A stretch of 64,000 nucleotides of DNA from Planococcus circulans (GCF_020023385.1 NZ_JAIQCL010000006.1:182731-246730); one strand, 5' to 3'. Shown: positions 16,581 through 27,556, counted from the stretch's first letter. Notes: a model not told the origin generated them from the sequence alone. Translations and numbers: made by a program.

Positions 16581-17006
16581 ATGAGAGGAATCTTTTTTGC
16601 CCTGGCAGGCGGCTTTTTCCTGACCTTCCAGAGTGTTGCAAATGCCACAATCAGTACTGGCATCGGTACCTGGCAGGCAGCGACGATGACACAGTTCACC
16701 GGCTTTGTGCTGGCGCTGTTGATTGTTGTTATGCTGGGGGACCGTTCGTACCTCAATTTAAAAACAGTACCGCCTCTTTACGCATCCGGTGGAATGCTGG
16801 CAGCGGTCGTCCTTTACAGCAACATGACAGCGGTCCACCGGATGGGCGTGACGCTGACCATCGGCATCTTCCTGATTGCCCAGTTGGTTGCGGCAGTCAT
16901 GATCGACAGTAAAGGCTGGTTCGACATGGCCAAGCAACGGATCGGGCGGACACAGATTGCCGGTCTGTTGCTGATGATTGCAGGAGTCATTGTTCTGAAA
17001 TGGTGA
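16581..17006 (+). CDS. Half-size DMT transporter (DUF606/YdcZ type), first subunit
   Basis: A 141-residue protein with about five hydrophobic helices, starting MRGIFFALAGGFFLTFQS and containing GTWQAATMTQFTGFVLALLI and the C-terminal RIGRTQIAGLLLMIAGVIVLKW. These are features of the DUF606 (YdcZ) branch of drug/metabolite transporters. Half-size members usually pair. A second member lies at 17694 in the same operon, with a Crp-type regulator between. The ATG at 16581 is preferred over 16557 because it opens the conserved first helix. Confidence 0.8.
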   Translation: MRGIFFALAGGFFLTFQSVANATISTGIGTWQAATMTQFTGFVLALLIVVMLGDRSYLNLKTVPPLYASGGMLAAVVLYSNMTAVHRMGVTLTIGIFLIAQLVAAVMIDSKGWFDMAKQRIGRTQIAGLLLMIAGVIVLKW

Positions 17007-17017
17007 GGAGGGTGGAA

Positions 17018-17683
17018 ATGGAATTGACAAGCAAGGATTATCTATCCCAATACGGACTGGCGGATTTGTTTCCGGAGCGTGTCCAACAGGTGATGCAGCT
17101 GGAAAGTTTAGCAGGTGGAGACCGTTTGCTGTCTCAAGGAGATGATTCCGGCACACTCTACCTGTTAGTTAAAGGAAAACTGAAGATATCCATGCTGTCT
17201 CCCGAAGGAAAGCGTTTAATTTTAGCGTTTAAAAATCCTTTTGATTTGGTGGGCGATATCGAATTCATCCAGCAGTGTTCGCTGATCAATACCGTAGAAG
17301 CCGTCACAACGACACGGGTCATCCGGATTCCATACGAAGTCTTGCAAAAAGAGATGGCAGACAATCCCGTGTGGCTTAATTTCCTCCTCGAAACCGTAAC
17401 CCAGAAATTCAAGATGAAATCGCATGCCATGAACTTCAACCTGCTTTATCCAGTGGATGTTCGGCTGGCGAGCTACCTGTTGTCCATGACACCAACACAA
17501 CCGAAACTCGACTCCACTTCCCTCCTCGATATGGCTGACTTGATCGGCACCAGCTATCGGCATTTGAATCGTGTGCTTAAGCAATTCGAACAAGCTGGAT
17601 GGATCATTAAAAAACGTGGAAAAATCACCATTCTTGACCGTTCTTCCCTGCTCACTCAAGCCGGTCAAAATATTTACGAATAG
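17018..17683 (+). CDS. Crp/Fnr-family transcriptional regulator (YeiL-like)
   Basis: A 221-residue protein: cyclic-nucleotide-like beta barrel (about 25-120, with GDRLLSQGDDSGTLYLLVKG and PFDLVGDIEFI) and a C-terminal winged HTH (MADLIGTSYRHLNRVLKQFEQAGWI). No N-terminal cysteine cluster of the FNR type is visible. The start at 17018 follows GGTGAGGAGGGTGGAA. It overlaps neither neighbour but is within 12 bp of both DMT half-genes, so the three are one operon and it probably autoregulates it. Whether it also uses the dyads at 11131/11259 is unknown. Confidence 0.87.
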   Translation: MELTSKDYLSQYGLADLFPERVQQVMQLESLAGGDRLLSQGDDSGTLYLLVKGKLKISMLSPEGKRLILAFKNPFDLVGDIEFIQQCSLINTVEAVTTTRVIRIPYEVLQKEMADNPVWLNFLLETVTQKFKMKSHAMNFNLLYPVDVRLASYLLSMTPTQPKLDSTSLLDMADLIGTSYRHLNRVLKQFEQAGWIIKKRGKITILDRSSLLTQAGQNIYE

Positions 17684-17693
17684 GAGAATCTGT

Positions 17694-18194
17694 ATGGCAA
17701 TCGGCATCTTATTGGCATTACTCGGAGGCGCGTTTGTCTGTCTTCAAAACACTTTCAACGCCAACGTTAAAAAACATGTCAGCGTCTGGTCCACTACGGC
17801 CCTTGTCCTGCTTCTCGGATTTCTGGCTTCACTGGCCGCAGGTCTCGCTTTTGAAGGCAGCCGGCTATTCGAATTCCAGGCACAGCCCTGGTTTTGGTTC
17901 AGCGGCATACTTGGCGTCGGCGTCGTGGCCTGCGTGACACAGGGCGTCCAGATTCTCGGACCCAGCCGCGCCATTTCCCTGATCATGGTGTCGCAGATTT
18001 TCTTTGGCTTGATGTGGGATACGCTCGGATGGTTCGGCTTGGAAAAAGTCGCTTTCACATGGCAGTCCCTGCTCGGCGTTCTGTTGATCAGCGGCGGTGT
18101 CCTGTTGTTTCAGCTGGGTCCAAGACTGGAACAGCACAACGCTTTAAAAAGAAAATCCGTCGGGATGGATGGCTCTGCAAGGCGCCCTTTATAG
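17694..18194 (+). CDS. Half-size DMT transporter (DUF606/YdcZ type), second subunit
   Basis: A 166-residue membrane protein beginning MAIGILLALLGGAFVCLQNTFNANVKKH, a typical DUF606 opening, with five hydrophobic helices and FGLMWDTLGWFGLEKVAFTWQSLLG. A polar tail of about 25 residues follows the last helix. TAGGAGAATCTGT precedes the ATG and overlaps the end of the crp-like gene. With the 16581 product it probably forms a heterodimeric exporter. Confidence 0.82.
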   Translation: MAIGILLALLGGAFVCLQNTFNANVKKHVSVWSTTALVLLLGFLASLAAGLAFEGSRLFEFQAQPWFWFSGILGVGVVACVTQGVQILGPSRAISLIMVSQIFFGLMWDTLGWFGLEKVAFTWQSLLGVLLISGGVLLFQLGPRLEQHNALKRKSVGMDGSARRPL

Positions 18195-18226
18195 AACCCG
18201 TCGGCAAATGAGTGGGATGTTAAACA

Positions 18227-18263
18227 GAAAAGGAAGAGCCACAGAGTTGCGGCTCTTCCTTTC
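18227..18263 (+). terminator. Terminator of the DMT-Crp-DMT operon
   Basis: AAAGGAAGAGCC pairs with GGCTCTTCCTTT across a 10-nt loop, with T-rich sequence after it. It lies between convergent genes. Confidence 0.8.
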
Positions 18264-18283
18264 TTCATTCGATTCAACTGCTG

Positions 18284-20218
18284 TCACTTCATGTAACGGT
18301 ATTCCCTCAAGCTGTTTAAATTGAAGATTTCCTGCATTAATCCTTCTCCAATATTCGTTTCCCTGACTTTTTTCCGCTCCAGCTCTTCATCAACCAGCCG
18401 TTTTGCGGACAATACATCCGTACCGTTCTGCAATACCTCTTCTTTGGAGTTGAACAGCTGATGCGCCACCAGCTGCATGCCATAGGAGTTGTATAACAGC
18501 GTATAGCCGGCAATTCCTGTGGTTGATTGGTAGGCTTTTGAGAATCCGCCATCGATCACCAGCATCTTGCCGTTCGCTTTGATCGGGTTTTCCCCATCGC
18601 GTTCCTTGACCGGCGTATGGCCATTGATGATGCGTCCGTAATCTGGATTCAAGTCAAACTCCTCCAGCATCTTACGGCACATTTCCTCATCTTCACGCAA
18701 ATAATAATATGGATTCTTCCGCTCTTTATGCGTCTCTTTATCTTTGATGAAATAGCGCTCAAATGTCGTCATCTCGCGTTTGCCGAAAAGGGATGAATAT
18801 TCCCCTGTCCACAAGTACCAGACCATATCGGTCGCAAAGTCATCGGTTTCCTCGGGATGGACGAATGAATGCCGGAGATACCGCTCGAAAAGGTCCAATA
18901 GATCCCGGCCGGCATAGTCTTTCCCTTCAATCTCCATCTTCTCCATATTGCCTTCTTCATCCAGCGGTATACAGCCATGGATCAACAGATTGCCGTTGTA
19001 CTTCAAATAAAGGCTGCCTTTTTTCATCAGGAAATTCATATGTCTTGCCAATTTTTCCGAATGTTGAAGAGAGAACAGCAGCTTATCGATGACCTGCTGT
19101 TCTTCTTCCAGCAATTCATCAGGTTTTTCCGGATTGACGGTCGCAAAACAGCCATTTTCCAGTGGATAAGTTTTTCCGTGGATTGTTGCTTCATTTTTTT
19201 CATAATCGACTTTTTCAAGCAGCAGCCGGTCTTCCATCGCAAAGCAGGGACGTCTTTTGATGATCGGACTTTCCAATTTAAACTGAATGATGGAAATCGC
19301 CTGATGGATTTTAGTGATCTGCAGCTGTTCCTGCTCTGTCAGTTGTTCATCCGCAATTCTTTTCGGACGGAAAGCCGGATTGTCCTCATAATATTTTTCC
19401 GCCAAATTCAACAGCGGTCTCAGGTTGATGCCGTAGACATCTTCGATAATATCCAAATTATTGTAGCGCGCGCATATGCGAAGGATATTCGCTAGGCACA
19501 CTTTAGAGCCGGCAAAGGCGCCGATCCAAAGTACGTCATGATTTCCCCATTGAATATCAACTGAATGATAATCGATGAGTGTATCCACAATCTTATGCGG
19601 ATCCGGTCCCCGGTCATAGATATCGCCCACCACATGCAGATGGTCCACGACCAATCGCTGTGTCGTGTAAGCCAACCCGATAATCAGCTTATCGGCTTGT
19701 CCGAGTGAAATAATCTGATCCACCATTTTGGCGTAGTACTCTTTTTTATTTTTGAACTCGTCCGTTTTGTAGAGCAGCTCTTCGATGATATAGACAAACT
19801 GTTTCGGCAAGGCTTTGCGGAGCTTCGAACGTGTGTATTTGGACGATGCATAGGACACGAGCTTCAGCATCCGTTCAATGACCTCTATGTACCATTCCTG
19901 CAATTCCGCTTTATTGCTGAAAGTGCTTTTGATCAATTGCAGTTTTTCTTCCGGGTAATAGACCAATGTCGCAAATTCGTTGAGCTCTTTCTGGCTCATT
20001 TCATCTTTGAACAAGTCCTTGATCTTCACTTTCACATTTCCCGAACCGTTTCGCAGAACATGCTGGAAAGCTTGGAATTCCCCGTGTAAATCGCTTACAA
20101 AATGCTCGGTTCCTTTAGGCAAATCAAGGATTGACTCAAGATTGATGATTTCAGTCGCAACTTTTTCTTCACTATCGTATTTTTGCGCCAATAGATCCAA
20201 ATATTTTAAGTTCAACAT
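18284..20218 (-). CDS. fbp: Fructose-1,6-bisphosphatase, class III
   Basis: A 644-residue protein of the Firmicute class III FBPase family, which removes the 1-phosphate of fructose 1,6-bisphosphate in gluconeogenesis. Metallophosphatase motifs are clear: [25 protein letters not shown] and [15 protein letters not shown] in the N-terminal half, and [18 protein letters not shown] near the C-terminus. The start at 20218 follows CGCGAAAGGAGATGTAGT; the 25-codon upstream extension lacks a ribosome site. It is monocistronic, with a long 5' region. Confidence 0.95.
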   Translation of the reverse strand: MLNLKYLDLLAQKYDSEEKVATEIINLESILDLPKGTEHFVSDLHGEFQAFQHVLRNGSGNVKVKIKDLFKDEMSQKELNEFATLVYYPEEKLQLIKSTFSNKAELQEWYIEVIERMLKLVSYASSKYTRSKLRKALPKQFVYIIEELLYKTDEFKNKKEYYAKMVDQIISLGQADKLIIGLAYTTQRLVVDHLHVVGDIYDRGPDPHKIVDTLIDYHSVDIQWGNHDVLWIGAFAGSKVCLANILRICARYNNLDIIEDVYGINLRPLLNLAEKYYEDNPAFRPKRIADEQLTEQEQLQITKIHQAISIIQFKLESPIIKRRPCFAMEDRLLLEKVDYEKNEATIHGKTYPLENGCFATVNPEKPDELLEEEQQVIDKLLFSLQHSEKLARHMNFLMKKGSLYLKYNGNLLIHGCIPLDEEGNMEKMEIEGKDYAGRDLLDLFERYLRHSFVHPEETDDFATDMVWYLWTGEYSSLFGKREMTTFERYFIKDKETHKERKNPYYYLREDEEMCRKMLEEFDLNPDYGRIINGHTPVKERDGENPIKANGKMLVIDGGFSKAYQSTTGIAGYTLLYNSYGMQLVAHQLFNSKEEVLQNGTDVLSAKRLVDEELERKKVRETNIGEGLMQEIFNLNSLREYRYMK

Positions 20219-20662
20219 ACTACATCTCCTTTCGCGACTCGTTTTATTCTTCTGCCGTTTGGCAAAAAATAAGACGGCTACTGTAAAGACCACTCGTTAT
20301 TCAGAATGTCGTTAACTTTGCATAAACTAAACATTTACATGCGCTCAATTAAATGGTTTTATTTGGATATAAGACTCACTATACAGCTCTTCTTCGCCTG
20401 CAAAAGAGAGAAATGGAAGCCTTCTCTTAGTATTAGAGATACCAATAAACAAAAAGGAGAAAAATAGTCTTTCTATTACTCAGTTTACCGCAGAAACCCT
20501 ATAAGCTCTAGTGGAAAAAAGAGAAGCCGTCTGAACTGTAAAGAAGCAGCTTAAAAACGGGCTGAAACCCGTCGATAATACATAGAGATTGTCTAGTTCA
20601 TTAATTCATTTGGAAAGCTGTCTGTATCTTATTCTGCTTTTATATGGCAATTCCTTTAAGTC
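20219..20662. other. Long intergenic region upstream of fbp, no gene seen
   Basis: About 440 bp without a credible ORF. It presumably contains the fbp promoter and leader. A short hairpin (GACGGG..CCCGT followed by TTTTT on the minus strand, near 20552-20572) is the only structure noticed. I could not match a catabolite-responsive element or riboswitch. Confidence 0.35.
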
Positions 20663-20703
20663 AAAAAAAGCGAGGAAGTGATCACTGCACTTTCTCGCTT
20701 TTT
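20663..20703 (-). terminator. Terminator downstream of tag
   Basis: GCGAGGAAGTG and CACTTTCTCGC pair (one wobble) between an A7 run and T5, so it works on both strands. A second palindrome (CGACAACCGCC..GGCGGTCG, about 20774-20794) lies directly at the tag stop codon. Confidence 0.7.
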
Positions 20704-20795
20704 ACCTTGTTTAAACTTCGGAAACCTGCTGGAATTCAAAGAACCAGCACCAAACTGAAGATTCACCTTAACCGACAACCGCCACTGGCGGTCGT

Positions 20796-21359
20796 TTATT
20801 GTTTCACTATTCGGTAGTCACAGCTATTGATGTGGTCATGGACCATCCCGATGGCCTGCATAAACGAATAGGTCGTCACCGGTCCCACGAATTTAAAGCC
20901 GCGCTTTTTCAATTCTTTGCTGAGCTGGACAGAAAGCGGCGATTGCGCAGGAATCTGTGCATCGGTCTCCCAATTATTGTGGACCGGTATGCCATCTGTA
21001 AAGCTCCATAGGAAATCAACGAAACTTCCCCACTCTTTTTGAATGCTTTGTACCGCCTGGGCGTTGGTGCGGACAGACTGGATTTTTGCGCCGTGCTTGA
21101 CTACAGTATAATTCTCTTTGATGGACGCAAGCTCTGCATCCGACAGCTCCGCACAATAATCAACGTCGAATTGATGGAAAGCTTCCTGATAGGCATTGCG
21201 CTTTGATAACACAATATTCCACGATAATCCGGCCTGTGCACCTTCCAGAATCAACATTTCGAAAAGATAGCGGTCATCCCGGCTGGGCCTGCACCATTCT
21301 TCATCATGATAGGCTTGCATCATGGCATTGCTCTGAGCCCATAAACATCGATTTCCCAC
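20796..21359 (-). CDS. tag: DNA-3-methyladenine glycosylase I
   Basis: A 187-residue HhH-superfamily glycosylase that excises 3-methyladenine from alkylated DNA. The N-terminus MGNRCLWAQSNAMMQAYHDEEW carries the Tag zinc-binding Cys and His, with the partner ligands in HDHINSCDYR at the C-terminus. EMLILEGAQAGLSW and FVGPVTTYSFMQAIGMV are diagnostic. ACAGGAACGAGGTGGACTA precedes the ATG. It stands alone between terminator-like structures. Confidence 0.93.
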   Translation of the reverse strand: MGNRCLWAQSNAMMQAYHDEEWCRPSRDDRYLFEMLILEGAQAGLSWNIVLSKRNAYQEAFHQFDVDYCAELSDAELASIKENYTVVKHGAKIQSVRTNAQAVQSIQKEWGSFVDFLWSFTDGIPVHNNWETDAQIPAQSPLSVQLSKELKKRGFKFVGPVTTYSFMQAIGMVHDHINSCDYRIVKQ

Positions 21360-21492
21360 TTAGTCCACCTCGTTCCTGTAGTTGATTCCACTATACCACT
21401 GAAGAGAAGTCTCCACTTTATAGACTTTTTCGGAATACTGAAAAGGACGTCCACTAATCGTGAACGCCCTTTCGTCTAGGTCAAACCTGCCA

Positions 21493-22782
21493 TTAGATCA
21501 ATAAATTGAACAGCAGAGAATCATTATTGAGGTCTTTATATGGAAAACCGTTTTCTGTCATGCGTTTGACAAGCGGCTCGTAGTCCTCCTGGCATTTCAG
21601 TTCGATTCCGACCAAGACCGGTCCTTCTTCACGATTTGTCCGTTTCGTGTATTCGAAATGGGTGATGTCATCATTTTCTCCAAGAACCTGCTCCATAAAT
21701 TTACGGAGCGCTCCAGCACGCTGTGGGAAAGTGACGATGAAATAATGCTTCAATCCCTCGTAGATCAGGGATTTTTCTTTGATTTCCTGCATCCGCTCAA
21801 TGTCATTATTGCCCCCACTGATGACGCAAACCACGTTTTTTCCTTTGATGTCATCTTTATAGAAATCAAGGGCTGCAACGGATAATGCGCCAGCGGGTTC
21901 TGCGACGATGGCATTTTCGTTATACAGCTGCAAAATCGTCGTGCAGACTTTACCTTCGGGCACCAGAGCGATGTCGTCCAAGACATCTGAACAGATGGCC
22001 ATGGAAAGATCCCCAACCTGTTTGACTGCAGCGCCGTCGACGAATGTGTCGATGGTATCCAGACGCGTCACCTGTCCATTGGCGAGAGAAGCTTTCATCC
22101 CTGCAGCTCCGGCCGGTTCCACACCGATCAGTTTTGTCGAAGGGCTGATTCCTTTCAAATAAGACCCGACACCGGATGCCAATCCGCCGCCGCCGATTGC
22201 GCAGAACATATAATCGACGCGCTCCTGCATATCATTCAGCACTTCTACCGCAACTGTCCCTTGTCCAGCGATGATACGGCTGTCGTTGAATGGATGGACA
22301 AACACCTTTTCTTCCACCGTGCAGTAGTCCATCGCCGCAGTGAAAGAATCGTCAAACGTATCGCCCGTTAATACTACCGATACTTTGTCTCCGCCAAATC
22401 GCTTGACCTGCGATACTTTTTGACGCGGAGTCGTCAATGGCATGAAAATCTTCCCTTCAATGCCGAGTGCGAAGCACGAGTAGGCCACACCTTGTGCGTG
22501 GTTGCCGGCGCTGGCACAGACGACGCCTTTAGCACGGTCTGCTGCGCTTAGGCTGCGGATGAAGTTATAGGCTCCACGCAGTTTAAAGGAACGAACCACT
22601 TGCAGATCCTCACGTTTCAAATAGACATTGCATTCATATCGTGCGGACAATAATTCGTTTTTCTGCAACGGAGTTTTATTGACGACATCCTTGAGCGCCT
22701 GGTTGGCCACCATAATCTCTTCCACCGATACTCTAGATAGCTTTACTTCCCTGTCAAGCTCTGTGATGTTGCTCTTAGCCAT
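21493..22782 (-). CDS. ilvA: Threonine ammonia-lyase (threonine deaminase), biosynthetic
   Basis: A 429-residue PLP enzyme converting threonine to 2-oxobutyrate, the first step of isoleucine synthesis. The PLP lysine lies in VVRSFKLRGAYNFI (~residue 60), the glycine-rich phosphate loop is AIGGGGLASGVGSYL, and CVISGGNNDIERM follows. A C-terminal ACT-like domain (~335-429, HYFIVTFPQRAGALRKFMEQVLG) matches the short Bacillus-type IlvA and implies allosteric control. The ATG at 22782 is placed eight bases after AAGAAGGTGACATCT. No other ilv/leu gene is near. Confidence 0.93.
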   Translation of the reverse strand: MAKSNITELDREVKLSRVSVEEIMVANQALKDVVNKTPLQKNELLSARYECNVYLKREDLQVVRSFKLRGAYNFIRSLSAADRAKGVVCASAGNHAQGVAYSCFALGIEGKIFMPLTTPRQKVSQVKRFGGDKVSVVLTGDTFDDSFTAAMDYCTVEEKVFVHPFNDSRIIAGQGTVAVEVLNDMQERVDYMFCAIGGGGLASGVGSYLKGISPSTKLIGVEPAGAAGMKASLANGQVTRLDTIDTFVDGAAVKQVGDLSMAICSDVLDDIALVPEGKVCTTILQLYNENAIVAEPAGALSVAALDFYKDDIKGKNVVCVISGGNNDIERMQEIKEKSLIYEGLKHYFIVTFPQRAGALRKFMEQVLGENDDITHFEYTKRTNREEGPVLVGIELKCQEDYEPLVKRMTENGFPYKDLNNDSLLFNLLI

Positions 22783-22970
22783 AGATGTCACCTTCTTATT
22801 TTTATTTATCTCACTACTCTACCACATCAGAGCGTTTACTTGGTAAGAAAATTGCGACAATTCAATGAAAAGTTTTTTCCATCTTGTCTTTATCGAACTT
22901 AAAAGCAGTTGTAAAACGTTCGAATTGAAGATTGTTGATTATTCATTTTTACAAATGGTTCACCCTTAAT

Positions 22971-22997
22971 ATTATTCATTGAATATTTATGAATAAT
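22971..22997. promoter_or_regulatory. Palindrome upstream of ilvA
   Basis: ATTATTCAT (22971-22979) and ATGAATAAT (22989-22997) are perfect 9-bp arms around TGAATATTT. It lies about 190 bp upstream of ilvA in an AT-rich region and could be an operator; no regulator can be assigned. Confidence 0.35.
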
Positions 22998-23040
22998 AAA
23001 TATAACTCAGTTAAAAAATGAATACCTTGAATAAAAAAAG

Positions 23041-23067
23041 CCCCATCCCTTTGAATAAAGGGTGGGG
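23041..23067 (-). terminator. Terminator of the parEC operon
   Basis: On the minus strand CCCCACCCTTT pairs with AAAGGGATGGGG (one bulged base) and is followed by CTTTTTTT. It lies just after the parC stop. Confidence 0.85.
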
Positions 23068-23076
23068 TTATTCGTA

Positions 23077-25503
23077 TTACTCTTTTAGCTCGACACGGTA
23101 GGCGGAAATCACTTTTCCATCTGCCGCTTCATCCGCGATGAAGGAACCGTTCGAATAACGGTCCACATTCTTCAACGAATTCGCAATCAGTGAAATGCGT
23201 GCGCCTTTGTCGGTTTCTAGTATGATTTCTTCTTTTCCGGTTGCAGCGACTACAGCAACCACACGGTGAGCATTCGATTTCAACTCACGGAGCATAACGA
23301 CCCCGCGCTTCGCACGGCTGCCGCTCTCAAACTCCTGCAGCTTCATTTTCTTCGCCGCACCGCGGTGGGTGATCAACACCAATTCCTGCTTCACTTCCGG
23401 GTCGATCATAACAGCGGAAACTGCTTCATCCCCATCTTTCAGATTGACGCCTTTGACGCCCCCGGTACGAAGGCCGGTGAGCGGAACTTCCTCCAGTGGG
23501 AAACGTAGACCATAGGCTTGCTTAGTCCCAATGAACAACTCAGTTTCCTTCGTCACCAATCCTGCATAGATCATCGCATCACCCGACTTCAGGTTCATCG
23601 TCTTAATCGCACGTGAATAACGCTGAATATGATAATCCTTCAACGCTGAACGTTTGACCTGCCCTAATTTAGACACCGTCAGGATGCTGGCATCTGCATC
23701 GAAGTTTTCAAACGGATACACTGCAAGGATGGATTCATTGGCATCCAATTGAACAATGCTGGATAAATGCTGGCCAAGGTCTTTCCATTTGATGTCAGGC
23801 AGCTCATTGATCGGCTGGTAAACAAAGTTTCCTGCAGTGGTGAATATCAGAATGGTATGCTGCGTATTCAAGTTGCCTTCGAACAGCAGATAATCCGTTT
23901 CTTTCATCGCAAAGTCCTTGCCGTTTGAAGCGGCATGCGAACGTGTACTGGTCCGCTTGACATACCCTTCTTTGGTTACGGTCACTACCACTTCTTCGCT
24001 TGGAATCATGATTTCGCGTGTAATGGTAATTTCTTCTATTTTATCTTCAATGACGGATCGGCGCGGTTCTGCAAATTGCTTGCGTATGTTTGCCAATTCT
24101 TTCTTGATGACATTTTTTAATTTTGTTGAACTGGTCAGAATCCCTGTCAATTCAGCGATCAATTTTTTCAGATCGTTTTCTTCTTTTTGCAGTTCCGTAA
24201 TGTCTGTATTGGTCAAACGGTATAATTGCAGGGAAACAATCGCTTCCGACTGTGCTTCCGAGAAATCGAATGACTCAATCAGGTTATTTTTGGCATCGCG
24301 TTTATCTTTTGAAGAACGGATGGTCTTGATCACTTTGTCCAGAATCGATAGAGCTTTCATCAAGCCTTCCACAATATGCATACGATCGCTGGCTTTTTGG
24401 AGATCGAACTCAGAGCGCTTGGTGATGACTTCTTTCTGATGTTCGATATAGGCATCCAGCATCGTCTGTAAAGTCATCATTGTTGGACGGCGTTTGTAGA
24501 TGGCCACCATATTGAAGTTGTAGCTGACCTGCAGATCGGTATTTTTATACAGATAGCTCAAAATTCCGTTTGCCTGGACATCTTTCTTCAATTCAATGAC
24601 AATCCGCAACCCGCTTCTGTCCGATTCATCCCGCACTTCGGAGATGCCTTCAAGCTTGCGGTCGAACCGGTGGTCATCAATTTTTTTGATCATATTGGCT
24701 TTATTGACTTCAAACGGGATTTCCGTAATGACGATCTGCTCTTTCCCGCCTTTTAACGGTTCCACTCGTGCTTTTGAACGGACAATGATTTTGCCTTTGC
24801 CGGTTTCATAAGCTTTACGGATGCCATCCACTCCCTGGATGATGCCCCCAGTCGGGAAATCCGGTCCTTTAATGACAGTCATCAGTTCTGCGACCGTCGC
24901 TTGCGGGTTGTCCATGCGCATCAATACCGCATCGAGCACTTCATGAAGGGCGTGCGGTGGGATATCGGTGGCATAGCCGGCAGAAATACCGGTCGATCCG
25001 TTGACCAGAAGGTTCGGGAATCGAGCCGGCAAAACAGTCGGTTCCATATCAGAATCATCAAAGTTCGGGATGAAATCCACGGTGCCTTTGTTGATGTCCC
25101 GCAGCAGTTCAGAAGAAATAGCAGATAGACGGGCTTCAGTATAACGCATCGCAGCAGGCGAATCGCCGTCCATCGAGCCGTTATTACCGTGCATTTCAAC
25201 GAGCATGTGTCGGATTTTCCAATCCTGGCTCAAGCGCACCATCGCCTCGTAAACAGAGCTGTCTCCATGTGGATGGTAGTTACCGATGACGTTACCGACG
25301 GTTTTGGCCGATTTACGGAACGCTTTATCGTTGGTGTTGCCTTCATGGTGCATGGCATATAAAATACGGCGCTGAACAGGTTTCAACCCGTCACGGGCGT
25401 CCGGCAATGCCCGGTCCTGGATAATGTATTTACTGTAACGGCCAAACCGATCGCCGATTACTTCTTCCAGTGGCAAATCCTGAAATCTTTCGGTTTGTGT
25501 CAT
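23077..25503 (-). CDS. parC: DNA topoisomerase IV subunit A
   Basis: An 808-residue type IIA topoisomerase subunit that breaks and rejoins DNA to decatenate chromosomes. The winged-helix/quinolone-resistance region reads [27 protein letters not shown] with the catalytic Tyr in [12 protein letters not shown] (~residue 121). Coiled-coil and beta-pinwheel C-terminal domains follow (~500-800). ParC rather than GyrA is supported by the ParE neighbour and by the missing GyrA box. Its ATG overlaps the parE stop by 4 bp, so translation is coupled. Confidence 0.96.
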   Translation of the reverse strand: MTQTERFQDLPLEEVIGDRFGRYSKYIIQDRALPDARDGLKPVQRRILYAMHHEGNTNDKAFRKSAKTVGNVIGNYHPHGDSSVYEAMVRLSQDWKIRHMLVEMHGNNGSMDGDSPAAMRYTEARLSAISSELLRDINKGTVDFIPNFDDSDMEPTVLPARFPNLLVNGSTGISAGYATDIPPHALHEVLDAVLMRMDNPQATVAELMTVIKGPDFPTGGIIQGVDGIRKAYETGKGKIIVRSKARVEPLKGGKEQIVITEIPFEVNKANMIKKIDDHRFDRKLEGISEVRDESDRSGLRIVIELKKDVQANGILSYLYKNTDLQVSYNFNMVAIYKRRPTMMTLQTMLDAYIEHQKEVITKRSEFDLQKASDRMHIVEGLMKALSILDKVIKTIRSSKDKRDAKNNLIESFDFSEAQSEAIVSLQLYRLTNTDITELQKEENDLKKLIAELTGILTSSTKLKNVIKKELANIRKQFAEPRRSVIEDKIEEITITREIMIPSEEVVVTVTKEGYVKRTSTRSHAASNGKDFAMKETDYLLFEGNLNTQHTILIFTTAGNFVYQPINELPDIKWKDLGQHLSSIVQLDANESILAVYPFENFDADASILTVSKLGQVKRSALKDYHIQRYSRAIKTMNLKSGDAMIYAGLVTKETELFIGTKQAYGLRFPLEEVPLTGLRTGGVKGVNLKDGDEAVSAVMIDPEVKQELVLITHRGAAKKMKLQEFESGSRAKRGVVMLRELKSNAHRVVAVVAATGKEEIILETDKGARISLIANSLKNVDRYSNGSFIADEAADGKVISAYRVELKE

Positions 25504-27470
25504 ACAAGTTCCTCCTCAGCGTGAATCAAATCATTTTCAAGAATATTGCTGTCTTCTTCAAGTCCGAAGTCGACGTTGTTTTCAATCCATCTGCGCCGCG
25601 GTTCCACTTTATCACCCATCAAGGTAGTGATGCCGCGTTCTGCACGTGCACTGTCTTCAATCGTAACCCGGATCAACGTACGGGATTCTGGGTTCATAGT
25701 CGTTTCCCATAACTGGTCTGCGTTCATCTCACCTAAACCTTTATAGCGCTGCAGTGTATAGCCTTTACCGACTTTTTGAATCGATGCATCCAGATCCGAT
25801 TCTGTCCAGGCGTAGTCGACCACTTCTTTTTTGCCGATGCCTTTGGAAACCTTGTATAGCGGCGGAAGCGCAATAAACACTTTTCCAGCCTCGATCAATG
25901 GTTTCATATACCGAAAGAAGAATGTCAGCAACAGCACTTGAATATGCGCTCCATCCGTATCTGCATCAGTCATGATGATGATTTTATTGTAGGCGATGTC
26001 GTCGATTGAAAAATCGGAAGATACCCCTCCGCCAATGGCGTGGATGATGGTTGAAATCTCTTCATTCTTCATGATTTCCTCGAGTTTCGCTTTTTCCGTG
26101 TTGACGACTTTCCCGCGCAGCGGCAGGATGGCTTGGAAGGTCCGGTCGCGCCCTTGTTTGGCAGAACCGCCGGCCGAATCTCCTTCCACCAGGTATAATT
26201 CGTTCTTCGAGGCGTTGCGGGATTGGGCAGGCGTCAATTTACCGGACAACAACGCGTCCGATTTCTTGCGCTTTTTGCCGTTTCGCGCGTCTTCGCGCGC
26301 TTTTCTGGCGGCCACTCGAGCCTGGGATGCACGAATTGCTTTTCGCACCAAAGAAGCGCTGAGATCAGCATTTTCTTCCAGGAAATACATCAATTTTTGG
26401 GACACGACTGAATCGACGATGCTTCTTGCTTCACTGGTTCCAAGCTTGCTTTTCGTCTGCCCTTCAAATTGCAGCATGCCTTCGGGGATGCGGACGGAAA
26501 CGATGGCTGCCAATCCTTCGCGGATGTCGGAGCCTTCAAGGTTTTTGTCTTTTTCCTTCAGCAAGTTGATTTTTCTGGCATAGTCGTTGAAGACGCGTGT
26601 CATGGCTGCTTTTGCACCGGTTTCGTGGGTACCGCCATCGCGGGTCCGTACGTTGTTGACGAACGACAGGATCGTTTCGGAATAGCCATCGTTGAACTGG
26701 AACGAAAATTCGATCTCCATTTCGTCCTGCTGCCCTTCGATGTAGGCTACTGGATGAAGCACGTCTTTTTCCTCGTTCAGGTAAGATACAAACGCTTCAA
26801 TGCCGGTTTCGTAGTGAAAAATGTCCTTTGCTTCTGTCCGTTGATCGAACAATTCGATCTTCAATCCTTTCAACAGGAAAGCAGACTCGCGCAGACGTTC
26901 GGAAAGAGTTTCGTAATTGTATTTGGACACGGAGAAAATAGTTTCATCCGGCAAAAAGTGGATCATGGTGCCACTTTCTTTTGTCGAACCGATTTCTTCC
27001 AGAGTCGTGGCCGGCTTGCCGCCGTTTTCAAATCGTTGGCGGTACTTCTTGCCGTCACGGTAAATCGTCACTTCCAGAAATTCGGATAAAGCATTGACGA
27101 CCGATGCACCGACGCCATGAAGGCCTCCGCTTGTCTTATAGCCGCCCTGGCCGAATTTTCCTCCGGCATGGAGAACCGTCAGAATCACTTCCGGAGTGGG
27201 TTTTCCGCTTCGGTGCATTCCTGTAGGCATGCCGCGTCCATAATCCCGGACACTGATGCTGTTGTCTTCATGGATGGTTACAGTAATTCTGTCCCCGTAT
27301 CCTGCAAGCGCTTCATCGACCGAGTTATCGACAATCTCATAGACCAAGTGGTGAAGCCCGCGTGTATCCGTCGAACCGATATACATCCCCGGACGCTTTC
27401 TAACGGCATCTAAGCCTTCGAGTACCTGAATTGCTTCTTCGTTGTATGCCGTATTTTGAATTTTAGCCAT
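25500..27470 (-). CDS. parE: DNA topoisomerase IV subunit B
   Basis: A 656-residue ATPase subunit. The GHKL domain has [32 protein letters not shown] and GRGMPTGMH, and the transducer has the QTKSKLG lysine loop. The TOPRIM domain has [19 protein letters not shown], with Asp pairs in [13 protein letters not shown]. It forms the ParC2ParE2 enzyme with the downstream gene. TTGGAGGGAATTAG precedes the ATG, and a LexA-type box lies 15-28 bp upstream, in line with parEC being SOS-linked in B. subtilis. Confidence 0.96.
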   Translation of the reverse strand: MAKIQNTAYNEEAIQVLEGLDAVRKRPGMYIGSTDTRGLHHLVYEIVDNSVDEALAGYGDRITVTIHEDNSISVRDYGRGMPTGMHRSGKPTPEVILTVLHAGGKFGQGGYKTSGGLHGVGASVVNALSEFLEVTIYRDGKKYRQRFENGGKPATTLEEIGSTKESGTMIHFLPDETIFSVSKYNYETLSERLRESAFLLKGLKIELFDQRTEAKDIFHYETGIEAFVSYLNEEKDVLHPVAYIEGQQDEMEIEFSFQFNDGYSETILSFVNNVRTRDGGTHETGAKAAMTRVFNDYARKINLLKEKDKNLEGSDIREGLAAIVSVRIPEGMLQFEGQTKSKLGTSEARSIVDSVVSQKLMYFLEENADLSASLVRKAIRASQARVAARKAREDARNGKKRKKSDALLSGKLTPAQSRNASKNELYLVEGDSAGGSAKQGRDRTFQAILPLRGKVVNTEKAKLEEIMKNEEISTIIHAIGGGVSSDFSIDDIAYNKIIIMTDADTDGAHIQVLLLTFFFRYMKPLIEAGKVFIALPPLYKVSKGIGKKEVVDYAWTESDLDASIQKVGKGYTLQRYKGLGEMNADQLWETTMNPESRTLIRVTIEDSARAERGITTLMGDKVEPRRRWIENNVDFGLEEDSNILENDLIHAEEELV

Positions 27471-27484
27471 CTAATTCCCTCCAA

Positions 27485-27498
27485 CAAACATTTGTTCG
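27485..27498 (-). promoter_or_regulatory. LexA (SOS) box upstream of parE
   Basis: On the coding strand the sequence is CGAACAAATGTTTG, close to the Gram-positive LexA consensus CGAAC-N4-GTTCG. It lies directly upstream of the parE ribosome site. Confidence 0.6.
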
Positions 27499-27556
27499 CA
27501 TAATAATCTCTCTTAATCGTATTCTATTTTGTAGGCATCTGTCAAACTTCATAGAA

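Noticed and set aside
18763..19495. Long plus-strand frames opposite fbp, parE and acnA
   Set aside because: Antisense shadows of strongly conserved genes; no ribosome site and no recognisable protein.
20219..20662. Riboswitch or regulatory RNA upstream of fbp
   Set aside because: Only one short hairpin is visible and no known motif could be recognised.
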